DNA of 64,000 bases from Arthrobacter pascens (GTDB lineage: Bacteria > Actinomycetota > Actinomycetes > Actinomycetales > Micrococcaceae), in assembly GCF_017052465.1 (NCBI RefSeq), contig NZ_JAFHKT010000151.1:434001-498000 (forward strand). Direction: 5' to 3'. This document shows positions 16,223 to 24,972 of this stretch, one piece after another (the first letter of the stretch is position 1; each line of letters starts with the position of its first letter). The position numbers and the translations under genes are program-made. A model generated the notes under the pieces. The model was given only the letters and a program-made list of their open reading frames with translations. It ran no database searches and was not told the origin of the DNA.

Positions 16223-17455
16223 ATGTCTGCAGTTCCCCGGGCGGTTTCTCCCAAAGCGGTCGTTACCGGAACGGGCACACTGAACCCGCTCGGGTCCACC
16301 GCCGCCGCAACGTGGAATGCCATGCTGGCCGGGACGTCGGGCATCGCCGTGCTCGACGAGGACTGGGCACAGCAGCTTCCGGTGCGGATCGCGGGCCGGG
16401 TCACGGCTGACCTGGCCGCACTGCTGACCACCCGCGAGTTCAAGCGGATGGACCGCTGCGGGCAACTCGCGCTCGTCGCCGCCCGCGAGGCCTGGGCGCA
16501 GGCCGGAACGCCCGACGTCGACCCCGACCGGCTCGCTGTCGTCATCGGATCCGGCTATGGGGGACTGGACACCACGCTCGCCCAGACCCGGGAGTTGGAC
16601 AACGGCGGCCCCCGCAAGGTTTCCCCGCACACGCTGACCCGCATCATGGTCAACGGCCCGTCCGCCTGGGTTTCCATCGACATGGGCGCCCGCGGCGGGG
16701 CGCGCACCCCCGTCAGCGCCTGCGCGTCCGGCGCCGAAGCCATTGCCCAAGGTGCCGAGATGATCCGGTCCGGAGCGGCCGACGTCGTCATCGCCGGCGG
16801 CGTTGATGCGTGCGTCAACGACCTCATCATCAGCGGATTCGCGCAGATCCGCGCACTGTCCACGCGCAACGACGACCCGCAGGGAGCCTCCCGTCCCTTC
16901 GACCGGGAACGCGACGGCTTCGTCATCGCGGAAGGCGCCGCAATCCTGGTGCTCGAGAGCGAGGAACATGCGCGTGCCCGCGGGGCGGAGGTCCTCGGCG
17001 CGATAGCCGGGGGCGCCGTGACCTCGGACGCCAGCGACATCGTGGCCGCGGACCCGGACATGCAGCGCCGCGTCATGGAGAAGGCGCTGGCTTCGGCCGG
17101 CCTGAGCGGCACGGACATCGGCTTCGTTCATGCCCACGCGACGTCCACTCCGGTGGGCGACCGGCTGGAAGCGCAGGCCATCAAGGCCGTGATCGGCAAC
17201 ACCGTGCCGGTGACGTCCACCAAGTCACTCACCGGCCACCTGCTCGGCGGCGCCGGGGCGCTCGGCGCCATCGCCACGCTGCGGGCCCTCAGGACCGGCG
17301 ATCTGCCCGGAACCTGCAACATCGGCGGCCTCGACCCGGAGGTGGACCTCAACGTTCTCACCAAGACCGTGCACGGCAGCACCGCGGCGGCAGGGATGGT
17401 CAACGCCTTCGGTTTCGGCGGGCACAGCGTGGCGCTGGTGGTTACCGGAGCCTAG
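16223..17455 (+). CDS. fabF: Beta-ketoacyl-ACP synthase II-like condensing enzyme
   Basis: 410-aa KAS II-type decarboxylating condensing enzyme of fatty-acid elongation. The catalytic triad is visible: Cys167 in SACASGAEA, His in HAHATSTPVGD, and Lys/His in STKSLTGHLLGGAG. The thiolase fold is complete and of normal length. There are no other fab genes nearby, so this may be a second, specialised copy. Confidence 0.88.
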   Translation: MSAVPRAVSPKAVVTGTGTLNPLGSTAAATWNAMLAGTSGIAVLDEDWAQQLPVRIAGRVTADLAALLTTREFKRMDRCGQLALVAAREAWAQAGTPDVDPDRLAVVIGSGYGGLDTTLAQTRELDNGGPRKVSPHTLTRIMVNGPSAWVSIDMGARGGARTPVSACASGAEAIAQGAEMIRSGAADVVIAGGVDACVNDLIISGFAQIRALSTRNDDPQGASRPFDRERDGFVIAEGAAILVLESEEHARARGAEVLGAIAGGAVTSDASDIVAADPDMQRRVMEKALASAGLSGTDIGFVHAHATSTPVGDRLEAQAIKAVIGNTVPVTSTKSLTGHLLGGAGALGAIATLRALRTGDLPGTCNIGGLDPEVDLNVLTKTVHGSTAAAGMVNAFGFGGHSVALVVTGA

Positions 17456-17510
17456 CGGTTGCCGGTGCCAGCGGTGCCGTTCGGTGCCGGTGCCGGGCTG
17501 GAATGCTTTG

Positions 17511-17717
17511 TCACTCTGCCTCAGCGCCTGGGCCGAAACCCGGAACGTGTATTCCACCGGCGAGGATCCACCAGTAGGAGTCGGCTGTTTCCAGACGCCT
17601 GGCGATGATTTGCTGGTCCGAGTTCTCGGCGGGACGGCGGCCACCTGCCTGAGACCGTTCCGTTTGAGGGAACCGCCATCCCGCCGGCCCACCCGCCACT
17701 CTTTGCGCCCACTTCAA
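17511..17717 (-). CDS. Possible small protein downstream of the aldehyde dehydrogenase
   Basis: 68-residue frame from a TTG start. A GGAGGGG motif that overlaps the stop of the dehydrogenase gene lies 6 nt upstream, which would couple its translation. No family was recognised, and composition gives little support. It may be chance. Confidence 0.25.
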   Translation of the reverse strand: MKWAQRVAGGPAGWRFPQTERSQAGGRRPAENSDQQIIARRLETADSYWWILAGGIHVPGFGPGAEAE

Positions 17718-17720
17718 CGG

Positions 17721-19205
17721 TTACCCCTCCCGCCCGCCGTCAACGAGCCGCGGCAGTGCCAGGGGGTTGTCCTCATGGAGGGCATCGGGGAGGACGTGTT
17801 GCGGGAAGCCCTGGTATGCGACGGGGCGCAGGAAGCGCTCGATGGCTGCAGTTCCCACCGAGGTGCTTCCCGCGGCGGTGGTGGCCGGGTAAGGCCCGCC
17901 GTGCTGCTGCGCGTAGGTCACAGAGACCCCGGTGGGCCATTGGTTCCAGACCACCCGCCCGGCCTTGCGCGCCAGGACGCGCACCAGGCCGGTGATGTCG
18001 CAGGAGTCGGTTCCGTGGATAGTGGCCGTCAGCTGCCCCTCGAAGGTCTCGGCCAGCGGGGCGAGCTGGGACTCGTCGTCGTACGTCACCACCACCGCGG
18101 TGGGACCGAAGCACTCGGTCTGGAGGGAGCGCGGCTCGGCGAGCACGTCCGCGGCCGTGGTCAGCAGGAGCGTGGGTGAGGGCGGATCGGCAAGGGGCGC
18201 GGCACCCTGTGCCAGCACCGTAAGCCGGGCATTGGACTGCAATCCCTGCAGCACGTCCACGTAGCCAGACTGGATCCGGTCATTGAGCAGCGGTGCTGCC
18301 GGCGGCAGGGCGGCATTCCGAAGGGCCTCCACGAGGACTGAGTCGACCGGAACGAACAAGGTGCCGGGCTTCGTGCAGAACTGTCCGGCCCCAAGAGTGA
18401 AGGAGCCCACAAAGCCCTCGGCGATCTCAGCGCCGCGTTCCGCAGCTGCGGCCTCGGTGACGAATACTGGGTTGTTGCTGCCCAATTCTCCGAAGAAGGG
18501 GATGGGTTCAGGCCGCGAACAGGCAATGTCGAACAACGCCCTCCCTCCGGGGATGGAGCCGGTGAAGGCACCGGCCTTGATCCGCGGGTCGCGCAGGGCC
18601 GCGGCTCCCGCTGCGGTGCCGGTGATGAGCGCGAAGGTTCCCTGCAGTGCGCCTGCCCCCCGGAGCGCGGTGAGAACGATGTCCGCCGTGAGCCGGGAGA
18701 GCCCCGGGTGCCCGGAATGCGCCTTGAGCAGCACCGGGCTGCCTGCGGCGAGCGCGGAGGCGGTGTCACCCCCGGCCACGGAGAAGGCGAAGGGGAAGTT
18801 GCTGGCGGCAAACACCACCACGGGGCCCAGAGGCACGAGCATGCGCCGCAGGTCCGGCCGAGGTGCGCCCATCGGCCAATCGGGGTCCGCATGGTCGATG
18901 CGGGCGTCAAGGTAGCCGCCGTCGCGCAGCACCTCTCCGAAGAGCCGCAGCTGGAAGGTGGTGCGCTTGAGCTCGCCCCGGAGCCGTGCTTCGGGCAGGC
19001 GGGTCTCGTGCCGGGCTGCCGGAACCAGTTGGTCCGCCGAGGCGTCCAGCGCATCGGCGACTGCGTCCAGCAACCCTGCGCGTTCGGCGGGGCGCAGGGC
19101 CGCGAGCGGCGCTGCGGCAGACTGGGCTGCCGCGAGCAGTGATTCGAGCTGGGCTTCGGTTGTCGCAGGCAGGGCGTCGGGCAGGGTCTGGCTGATCGCG
19201 GTCAT
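17721..19205 (-). CDS. 2-oxoglutarate-semialdehyde (2,5-dioxovalerate) dehydrogenase
   Basis: 494-aa NAD(P)+-dependent aldehyde dehydrogenase, predicted to oxidise 2-oxoglutarate semialdehyde to 2-oxoglutarate, the last step of hydroxyproline breakdown. It has the catalytic Cys277 in GQFCTKPG, the general-base Glu in FFGELGSNNP, and the cofactor segment ASNFPFAF. These motifs match the KGSADH branch of the superfamily. It is the final main gene of the hydroxyproline run, 45 bp after the FAD subunit. The same enzyme also ends sugar-acid pathways; the neighbours favour hydroxyproline. Confidence 0.88.
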   Translation of the reverse strand: MTAISQTLPDALPATTEAQLESLLAAAQSAAAPLAALRPAERAGLLDAVADALDASADQLVPAARHETRLPEARLRGELKRTTFQLRLFGEVLRDGGYLDARIDHADPDWPMGAPRPDLRRMLVPLGPVVVFAASNFPFAFSVAGGDTASALAAGSPVLLKAHSGHPGLSRLTADIVLTALRGAGALQGTFALITGTAAGAAALRDPRIKAGAFTGSIPGGRALFDIACSRPEPIPFFGELGSNNPVFVTEAAAAERGAEIAEGFVGSFTLGAGQFCTKPGTLFVPVDSVLVEALRNAALPPAAPLLNDRIQSGYVDVLQGLQSNARLTVLAQGAAPLADPPSPTLLLTTAADVLAEPRSLQTECFGPTAVVVTYDDESQLAPLAETFEGQLTATIHGTDSCDITGLVRVLARKAGRVVWNQWPTGVSVTYAQQHGGPYPATTAAGSTSVGTAAIERFLRPVAYQGFPQHVLPDALHEDNPLALPRLVDGGREG

Positions 19206-19250
19206 GCGCGTTCTCCTTCGCAGTACGAGGTTCAGTGGTCAGGAAGTTCT

Positions 19251-20714
19251 TTAGCTGTCTGAGGGTTCGAGGGCGGCCAGTTCGCCGATGCCAACAGGCG
19301 CGGCAAGGGGGCGCCTGGCTGCACTGGACAGCGATTCGGCGCTGGGCGGGGCTGCCGGCCCCTGGCCAAGGCAGGCCGCCGCAAATCCGCAGACCCGTCC
19401 CTGGCACCAGCCCATTCCGGCGCGGGTGAAGGATTTGATGGTCCGCGCGTCCCGGGCTTCCAGCATCTCCCGGGCTTCCGTGATCTGGCCTGCCGTAACT
19501 TCCTCGCAGCGGCACACCACGGTGGCAGGAGTGAGCCATTCCTGCCAGCCGGCCGGCACCGGATGGGCGCGGTGCATGGCCTCGGCGAAGCGCCGGTGCC
19601 GCGCCATGGCGTGGAGGCCCGGAGCCGCACGGGCTGCGTCGTCCCTGACGGCCGCCGCAGCGCCTGCCGCCAGGCCCTCCAGGACGGCAAGCTTTGCGCC
19701 GCCGACGCCGGTCACCTCCCCTGCGAGGAACAGCCCGGGAACGCTGGATTCCTGGCGCTCATTGACGACGCCCACGAGGGAACCGTCAGCATCCAGGCGG
19801 GTCTCGGCTCCGAGGGAGAGGGGCAGCTCCATTTGGGGCGTGAAGCCCCAGCCGAAGCCCACCACGTCCACGTCCGCGTACCCGCGTTCAGTGCCGGGCC
19901 GGACCTTGCCCTTGGCGTCGACCTTGGCACTGCGCACGGCGGTGACCCGGCTGCTGCCGCGGGAGCCGGATCCAAGGACTTCGGTGACAACATTGCGGGT
20001 GCGGTAGGGGATTCTGTGCCGGGCGAACACGGCAGCGTACTCCGCACCCTCGAGCGCCTTCTCCGGCACGCCCGCGGCCGCGCCAAGGTGCGGAAGCCAG
20101 GCGGCCGGGGATGATGACTCAAGCACTGCCACGACCTGCCCGCCGGCCTCGGCGATACCGGCGGCGACCGGCAGCAGGAACGGTCCTGTGCCTGCGATGA
20201 CGAAGCGCCGCCCGGGCAAGGACCCGTTGCCTTTGAGGAAGGCCTGGATGCCGCCGGCGGCCATGACGCCCGGCAGGTCCCAGCCCGGGACGGGCAGCTG
20301 GCGGTCATAGCCTCCTGGGGACAGAATCAGGCGGCGCGCGGCGACGGCCGGCCCGCCGACAGGCCCAGCTACGGTGGGCGTTGTGCGCAGGGTGAAGCCG
20401 GCGTCGTCCTTTTCCGCCATCCAGACCTGCAGGCCGGGAAGGTAGGTGATCTGCCCGCGTTCGCGTCCGGCGTCGAAACGTGCGCGCAGGTCCAGGTAGG
20501 TCTTCCAGCCGTGGTGCCCCCGCCCGTCCCGCTCTTGCACGATGCCCTCGGGGCGGTGCCGCCAGAACTGGCCGCCCGGCTGGGCCGCGGCGTCCACGAG
20601 TACGACGGCGGCTCCGGACTCCGCGGCGGCCACCGCCGCGGCAAGCCCGGCCGGTCCGGCCCCCACGATGGCGACGTCGGCCCGCTCGGTTCGGCCTGTC
20701 GTGGTGTCGTTCAT
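19251..20714 (-). CDS. D-hydroxyproline dehydrogenase, FAD/[2Fe-2S] large subunit
   Basis: 487-aa flavoprotein of the HcnB/SoxA-alpha type. The N-terminal dinucleotide fold is VAIVGAGPAGLAA, a second nucleotide-binding segment is FVIAGTGPFLLP, and the C-terminal BFD-like iron-sulfur part has CRCEE and WCQGRVC. With the next two genes it forms a three-part dehydrogenase, as in the Pseudomonas LhpBEF/PP_1255-1257 type, that oxidises cis-4-hydroxy-D-proline. Start ATG 20714 overlaps the preceding gene by 4 nt. Confidence 0.87.
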   Translation of the reverse strand: MNDTTTGRTERADVAIVGAGPAGLAAAVAAAESGAAVVLVDAAAQPGGQFWRHRPEGIVQERDGRGHHGWKTYLDLRARFDAGRERGQITYLPGLQVWMAEKDDAGFTLRTTPTVAGPVGGPAVAARRLILSPGGYDRQLPVPGWDLPGVMAAGGIQAFLKGNGSLPGRRFVIAGTGPFLLPVAAGIAEAGGQVVAVLESSSPAAWLPHLGAAAGVPEKALEGAEYAAVFARHRIPYRTRNVVTEVLGSGSRGSSRVTAVRSAKVDAKGKVRPGTERGYADVDVVGFGWGFTPQMELPLSLGAETRLDADGSLVGVVNERQESSVPGLFLAGEVTGVGGAKLAVLEGLAAGAAAAVRDDAARAAPGLHAMARHRRFAEAMHRAHPVPAGWQEWLTPATVVCRCEEVTAGQITEAREMLEARDARTIKSFTRAGMGWCQGRVCGFAAACLGQGPAAPPSAESLSSAARRPLAAPVGIGELAALEPSDS

Positions 20715-21046
20715 GCCCTGCTCCCGTCGTCCGGCGTGCAAGAGCCCTCAATCTGCATGCCTTCGCACACCTCGACGAGGCAGGCGCGCTGGTTGGTAGC
20801 GCCGTCGACCGTTAAAAGGCAGTCGAAGCAAATACCGATGCCGCAGAACAGTCCGCGGGGTCGCGCTCCTTTGCGCGTGCTTCGCCAGGCCACGATGCCT
20901 TGGGCGACCAAGGCGGATCCGATGCTTTGGCCGGGTGCCGCCGTGAGCGGGCGCCCGTCGAAGCTGATGGTGACAGTTTCCTGTGGGCTCCCCGGCTGTT
21001 CTGCTGCGGCGGGGCCGCCAGCACCTCGTTGTGCCTTGGTGCTCAT
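20711..21046 (-). CDS. D-hydroxyproline dehydrogenase, [2Fe-2S] small subunit
   Basis: 111-aa ferredoxin-like subunit of the HcnA type. The cluster ligands are visible as C-G-I-G-I-C-F-D-C with a further Cys in NQRACLVEVCEG. It shuttles electrons between the two flavin subunits. A strong AGGAGG lies 8 nt before the ATG. It overlaps both neighbours by 4 nt. Confidence 0.87.
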   Translation of the reverse strand: MSTKAQRGAGGPAAAEQPGSPQETVTISFDGRPLTAAPGQSIGSALVAQGIVAWRSTRKGARPRGLFCGIGICFDCLLTVDGATNQRACLVEVCEGMQIEGSCTPDDGSRA

Positions 21047-22224
21047 GCGGTGGCCTCCTCTCTGTGTGAGGTGTTCCGGGCCTGCTCGCCGAAACGGGCA
21101 GGAGTGAACGGGGAAACATCAAGGTCCGGCGTCATGCCGGCAAGTGCTTGGGCCAGGAGCTTTCCAGTCCCGGCGGACAGGCCGATGCCTGCGCCCTCGT
21201 GTCCGGCTGCATGCCAGAGCCCTGGGGCACGCTCGTCGTGGCCAATCACCGGAAGGTGGTCCGGGCAGTAGGGCCGGAAGCCGTGATAGTGCCGGATCGC
21301 CTTGACTTCGGCCAGGAAAGGGAACAGCGCCGTGGCGTTTTGGGCCAGCAGGCGCAGCGCATCAATGCTCACCGTGCGGTCAAAGCCGACGCGTTCCCGC
21401 GTTGAACCGATGAGGATGGACCCGCTGGGGGTGCCTTCGACCACTGGCGAGGCCTGCAGGCCGGCGTCGGAGCTTCCGACGTTGTCGATGTATTCGGCCG
21501 CATAGACCTTGTGGTGGACCATCGGGGGCAGCGGCTCCGTCACCATCACGAAGCCACGCCGGGGGAGGACCGGAACATCCACCCCGGCCAGCGCCGCGAG
21601 TTCGCCCGCCCAGGTGCCCGTACAGTTCACAACGGCGCCTGCCGCGAAGTCTCCACGGGTTGTGGTCACACCCGTGACGCGCTTGCCGGCGCGGAGGAAC
21701 CCGGTGACGGCCGTGTCAGCGACAAATCGGGCGCCCGCTTCGGTTGCCAGCCTGACGAGATGGGCCGCGACGAGCATTGGCTGAACCTGGCAGTCCTCCG
21801 GATAGCTCGCCCCGCCCAGGGCGTCAGGCGTGATGTTTGGTTCGGCCTGCCGCAGGGCATCGGGATCCAGCTTCTCCACGACCACCCCATAGCTGGCCTG
21901 CGCGGCCATCACACGCTCCAGCGACGTGAGGCTGCTTTCCCGGGATGCCACGATGATCCCGCCTTTGGACTCGAACTCCCAGAGCTTCTTGTGCTCGGCC
22001 AGGTCCCCGTGCCAGACGCCGAGTGAGTATCGTGTGAGTTCGAGTTCGGGCCCGAGTTCCTTGTCCGAGACGAGGATGTTCCCTTCACACGCTGAGGATG
22101 TGCCGCTGGCGGGTAGTCCCTTGTCGAGGACAGTCACCGTCAGGCCTTGCTGGGTTGCGAAGTAGGCGGTTGCGGCGCCGATAACCCCGGCGCCGATGAT
22201 GATCACGTCACTCGTTTGATTCAT
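21043..22224 (-). CDS. D-hydroxyproline dehydrogenase, DAO-type FAD catalytic subunit
   Basis: 393-aa D-amino-acid-oxidase-fold flavoprotein (glycine oxidase/SoxB family). The FAD motif IIIGAGVIGAATAYF is at the N-terminus, and GLWHAAGHEGAGIGLSAGTG is the C-terminal FAD segment. It is the likely site of D-hydroxyproline oxidation to 1-pyrroline-4-hydroxy-2-carboxylate. The ATG at 22224 has AGGAG 9 nt upstream. The C-terminus overlaps the iron-sulfur subunit gene. Confidence 0.86.
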   Translation of the reverse strand: MNQTSDVIIIGAGVIGAATAYFATQQGLTVTVLDKGLPASGTSSACEGNILVSDKELGPELELTRYSLGVWHGDLAEHKKLWEFESKGGIIVASRESSLTSLERVMAAQASYGVVVEKLDPDALRQAEPNITPDALGGASYPEDCQVQPMLVAAHLVRLATEAGARFVADTAVTGFLRAGKRVTGVTTTRGDFAAGAVVNCTGTWAGELAALAGVDVPVLPRRGFVMVTEPLPPMVHHKVYAAEYIDNVGSSDAGLQASPVVEGTPSGSILIGSTRERVGFDRTVSIDALRLLAQNATALFPFLAEVKAIRHYHGFRPYCPDHLPVIGHDERAPGLWHAAGHEGAGIGLSAGTGKLLAQALAGMTPDLDVSPFTPARFGEQARNTSHREEATA

Positions 22225-22919
22225 GTCTGGTGCTCCTGCGGTGTCTCGTTCTCGCCGGTGGCCCACAGGCCGCGGGCGTGGCCGATGTGGCGGCGCATGA
22301 AGTCCCGCGCGGCGGGGCCGTCTCCGGACTCGATGAGGTCGAGCAGTTCATGGTGTTCCTGGGCCGAGTCAGCGAGGCGGTTGCTGTCGCTCAGGATCTT
22401 CAGGCCGTACAGGCGGGTCCGTACCCGCAGCTCAGTGGCCAGTGCAACAAGCTGGCCGTTGCCTGAATGGCGCAGCAGCTCTGCATGGAACTCGCGGTCT
22501 GCGGCCAGGTATGCGGTGAGGTCCCCTCCGCGCGCTGCATCCACAATGGCGTCCGCCAGGGAGCGCAGTATCTTGATGCCCGCCGGCGGGACGGTTCCCG
22601 CAACGTTACCGACGACAGGCGGTTCAAGGAGCAAGCGGATCTCCGTGATTTCGTCCAGCTCGCGGTCGCTCATGCCTGTGATGCGGAAGCCTTTGTTCTT
22701 CACGGTCTCCACCAGGCCTTCGCGTGTCAGGTCCATCATCGCCTCGCGGACAGGAGTGGCCGACACGCCAAAGGCCGTGGCAAGCGCGGGCGCGGAATAC
22801 AGCGTGCCTTCCTTGAGCGTGCCTGCGATGATTGCTGCGCGCAGGGACTCGGTGACAGACTCCCGGAGGCTGTAGTGGCGGCCGAGCGGGGCGATCGGAA
22901 GCTGGTTACTGGTTGGCAC
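22221..22919 (-). CDS. GntR/FadR (FCD)-family regulator of the hydroxyproline cluster
   Basis: About 232 aa. The N-terminal GntR winged helix contains SVTESLRAAIIAGTL and GVSATPVREAMMDL, and the C-terminal all-helical FCD effector domain includes DREFHAELLRHSGN and HHELLDLIESGD. The GTG at 22919 is preceded by AAGGAG at 8 nt spacing; the ATG at 22946 overlaps the preceding stop and is the alternative. It lies inside the operon, so it is probably autoregulated. Candidate sites lie at 25925-25977 and 29081-29127. Confidence 0.88.
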   Translation of the reverse strand: MPTSNQLPIAPLGRHYSLRESVTESLRAAIIAGTLKEGTLYSAPALATAFGVSATPVREAMMDLTREGLVETVKNKGFRITGMSDRELDEITEIRLLLEPPVVGNVAGTVPPAGIKILRSLADAIVDAARGGDLTAYLAADREFHAELLRHSGNGQLVALATELRVRTRLYGLKILSDSNRLADSAQEHHELLDLIESGDGPAARDFMRRHIGHARGLWATGENETPQEHQT

Positions 22920-22942
22920 GGTGAGCACTCCTTGGGCGGATT

Positions 22943-23887
22943 TCATGATCGGGTGCCTCTTTCATACACCACGGCAGCAGTCACGAGGTCCTCCCAGGCC
23001 ATGCCCACACCTGCGTACAGGCAGGGCTTGCCGGGGGAGCGCTTGAGCTCGCCGCTGACAAGGTCGCGCAGGTTGGCGGGACGGATCCCTTCCCATTCCT
23101 CCGCGCTGCGTGCGGGTATCAGGTCGCCGGCTTCACGCAGTGCGGAGGCCCGTCCCTCCACCACGACGTCGCTCCGCAGCACCAGGCCGGCGTCGACTTC
23201 CCGGGCGCCCAGTCCGTGCTGGCCCACGGCGGCGACCACGGCACCCGGAGCAACAAGACCGCCGTCGAACAGCGGGGTACGCGAGGACGTGGTGCAGAGT
23301 ACAACGTCTGCGTCCGGCACATCGGTCACGCCCGCCGGATCAACCCGGATACCCTCTGCGGCCAGCTTGGTGATCATCGACTGCACGCGTTCAGGGCGCC
23401 GCCCGACGACGGCTAGGCTCGCCCCCGGGAGTACGGCATGCGCAGCACGGACATGGTTGAGCGCCTGGACTCCCGCGCCGAACACGACGACGCGCGGTGC
23501 CGTCGGCGCACCACCCGGCGCCGCCGCGAGGATGTGCTTGACGGCGAGGAGCGTCGTGGCGGGGGTACGGATGGCCGTGAGTTCGGTGCCATCCATCACG
23601 GCCACGGGCGCGAGGGTTTCCGATTCGAAGAGAACGTAAACGCCTTGGATCTTCTCCAGGCCGCGCGCGGGATTTCCTGGGGCTACGGTCAGCGCCTTGA
23701 TCCCGCTGTACCGGCGGCCGGAAGCAGGCATCAGCAGGAACTCACCGCCCGGGGCCGGGCTGAAGAGCCGCGGGCTGTCCTCTTCCGGGTCCACCCCGTC
23801 CAGGAGTGCGCGCTCAAGGGCCTGGACTGCCGTCATCCATGGAGCCGCCGCCCGCACCGCGGACGCATCAAAGTACGGAAGGCTCAC
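22943..23887 (-). CDS. Ornithine cyclodeaminase/mu-crystallin family ketimine reductase
   Basis: 314-aa NAD(P)H enzyme with Rossmann segment VVVFGAGVQALNHVRA and substrate-side KALTVAPGNPARG. In hydroxyproline clusters this family reduces 1-pyrroline-2-carboxylate to L-proline (LhpI type), the end step of trans-3-hydroxyproline use. No 3-hydroxyproline dehydratase is visible here, so its substrate is uncertain. The GTG at 23887 overlaps the epimerase stop (GTGA); the frame runs further upstream, antisense-like, without homology. Confidence 0.82.
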   Translation of the reverse strand: MSLPYFDASAVRAAAPWMTAVQALERALLDGVDPEEDSPRLFSPAPGGEFLLMPASGRRYSGIKALTVAPGNPARGLEKIQGVYVLFESETLAPVAVMDGTELTAIRTPATTLLAVKHILAAAPGGAPTAPRVVVFGAGVQALNHVRAAHAVLPGASLAVVGRRPERVQSMITKLAAEGIRVDPAGVTDVPDADVVLCTTSSRTPLFDGGLVAPGAVVAAVGQHGLGAREVDAGLVLRSDVVVEGRASALREAGDLIPARSAEEWEGIRPANLRDLVSGELKRSPGKPCLYAGVGMAWEDLVTAAVVYERGTRS

Positions 23888-24885
23888 AGCAGGAACCCTG
23901 CCGGAAACGGGTCGGTGGGGTCGAGGAAGTATTGGGCGGTTCCCGTCAGCCATGCCCGCCCGGTCACCGTGGGGACGACTGCAGGACGCCCGGCCACTTC
24001 CGTTTCCTCGATCAGGCGACCGATAAAACGTGAACCGATGTAGGACTCGTTGACAAAGTCGGTATGGAGCGGAAGTTCGCCGCGTGCGTGCAGTTGCGCC
24101 ATCCTCGCGCTCGTGCCGGTGCCGCAGGGTGAGCGGTCGAACCAGCCGGGGTGGATCGCCATGGCGTGGCGTGAGTGCGCGGCTGTGGAGCCCGGGGCCT
24201 TGAGGTAGACGTGGTGACAACCCCGGATGTCCTCCCGCTCGGGGTGGACAGGTTCATCCGTTGCGTTGATGGCGTCCATGACGGCCAGTCCGGCCTTGAG
24301 GAGCTCGTCCTTGCGCTTCCGCTCAAAGGGCAGGCCGAGGCTGTCCAGGTCCACGATCGCATAGAAGTTCCCGCCGAACGCCAGGTCATAGGACACGGCA
24401 CCCAGGCCCGGGACCTCTACCTTTGCGTCCAGCCGGTCCACGAACGACGGAACGTTGCGGATGGTCACGGCTTCGGCGTGGCCGTCCTTCACAGCCACGT
24501 CGGCCACCACCAGGCCGGCGGGGGTGTCGAGCCGCACGGTAGTGACCGGCTCGGCCACGTCCACCATGCCCGTCTCCACCAGGACGGTCGCGACGCCGAT
24601 GGTTCCGTGGCCGCACATGGGCAGCAGCCCGGAAACTTCGATGAAAAGGACGCCGTAGTCCGCATCGGGCCGGGTGGGCGGCTGGAGGATGGCACCGCTC
24701 ATGGACGCGTGCCCGCGCGGCTCGGTCATGAGGAGCGTGCGGATCCAGTCCTGGTGTTCCATGAACCACAAGCGACGCTCCGCCATCGTGGCACCGGGGA
24801 TCGTCCCCACGCCACCGGTGATCACGCGCGTCGGCATGCCTTCGGTATGCGAATCCACGGCGTGGAAGATGTGGCTGGTTCTCAT
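23884..24885 (-). CDS. 4-hydroxyproline 2-epimerase (proline racemase family)
   Basis: 333-aa cofactor-free epimerase that converts trans-4-hydroxy-L-proline to cis-4-hydroxy-D-proline. Both catalytic cysteines are present, Cys91 in MCGHGTIG and Cys254 in RSPCGTGTSA. That excludes the 3-hydroxyproline dehydratase subgroup, in which the first Cys is replaced. The length is typical. It is followed with a 4-nt overlap by the ketimine reductase gene. Confidence 0.9.
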   Translation of the reverse strand: MRTSHIFHAVDSHTEGMPTRVITGGVGTIPGATMAERRLWFMEHQDWIRTLLMTEPRGHASMSGAILQPPTRPDADYGVLFIEVSGLLPMCGHGTIGVATVLVETGMVDVAEPVTTVRLDTPAGLVVADVAVKDGHAEAVTIRNVPSFVDRLDAKVEVPGLGAVSYDLAFGGNFYAIVDLDSLGLPFERKRKDELLKAGLAVMDAINATDEPVHPEREDIRGCHHVYLKAPGSTAAHSRHAMAIHPGWFDRSPCGTGTSARMAQLHARGELPLHTDFVNESYIGSRFIGRLIEETEVAGRPAVVPTVTGRAWLTGTAQYFLDPTDPFPAGFLL

Positions 24886-24920
24886 GGGACTCCTTCTGTT
24901 TCATGAGGTTGTGGGCCGGT

Positions 24921-24959
24921 GGTCGAGCCTGTCGAGACCCTTGCTCGACAGGCTCGACC
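24921..24959. repeat. REP-like 16-bp hairpin between deaminase and epimerase genes
   Basis: Perfect 16-bp inverted repeat with arms GGTCGAGCCTGTCGAG and CTCGACAGGCTCGACC and loop ACCCTTG. This sequence type recurs in Arthrobacter-like genomes as an intergenic palindrome. It may also stabilise or stop the operon mRNA. Confidence 0.7.
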
Positions 24960-24972
24960 ATGGGGGCGCTGG

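Noticed and set aside
14852..17137. A 761-residue minus-strand open frame across prfC and fabF
   Set aside because: Antisense to conserved genes, rich in Arg/Ser/Pro, with no recognisable domain.
22943..24220. Longer ketimine reductase starting at 24220
   Set aside because: The extra 111 residues overlap the epimerase gene and have no homology; GTG 23887 with a GTGA overlap fits the operon style.
24921..24959. CRISPR-like repeat
   Set aside because: It is a single palindrome with no spaced repeats; no array is present anywhere in the window.
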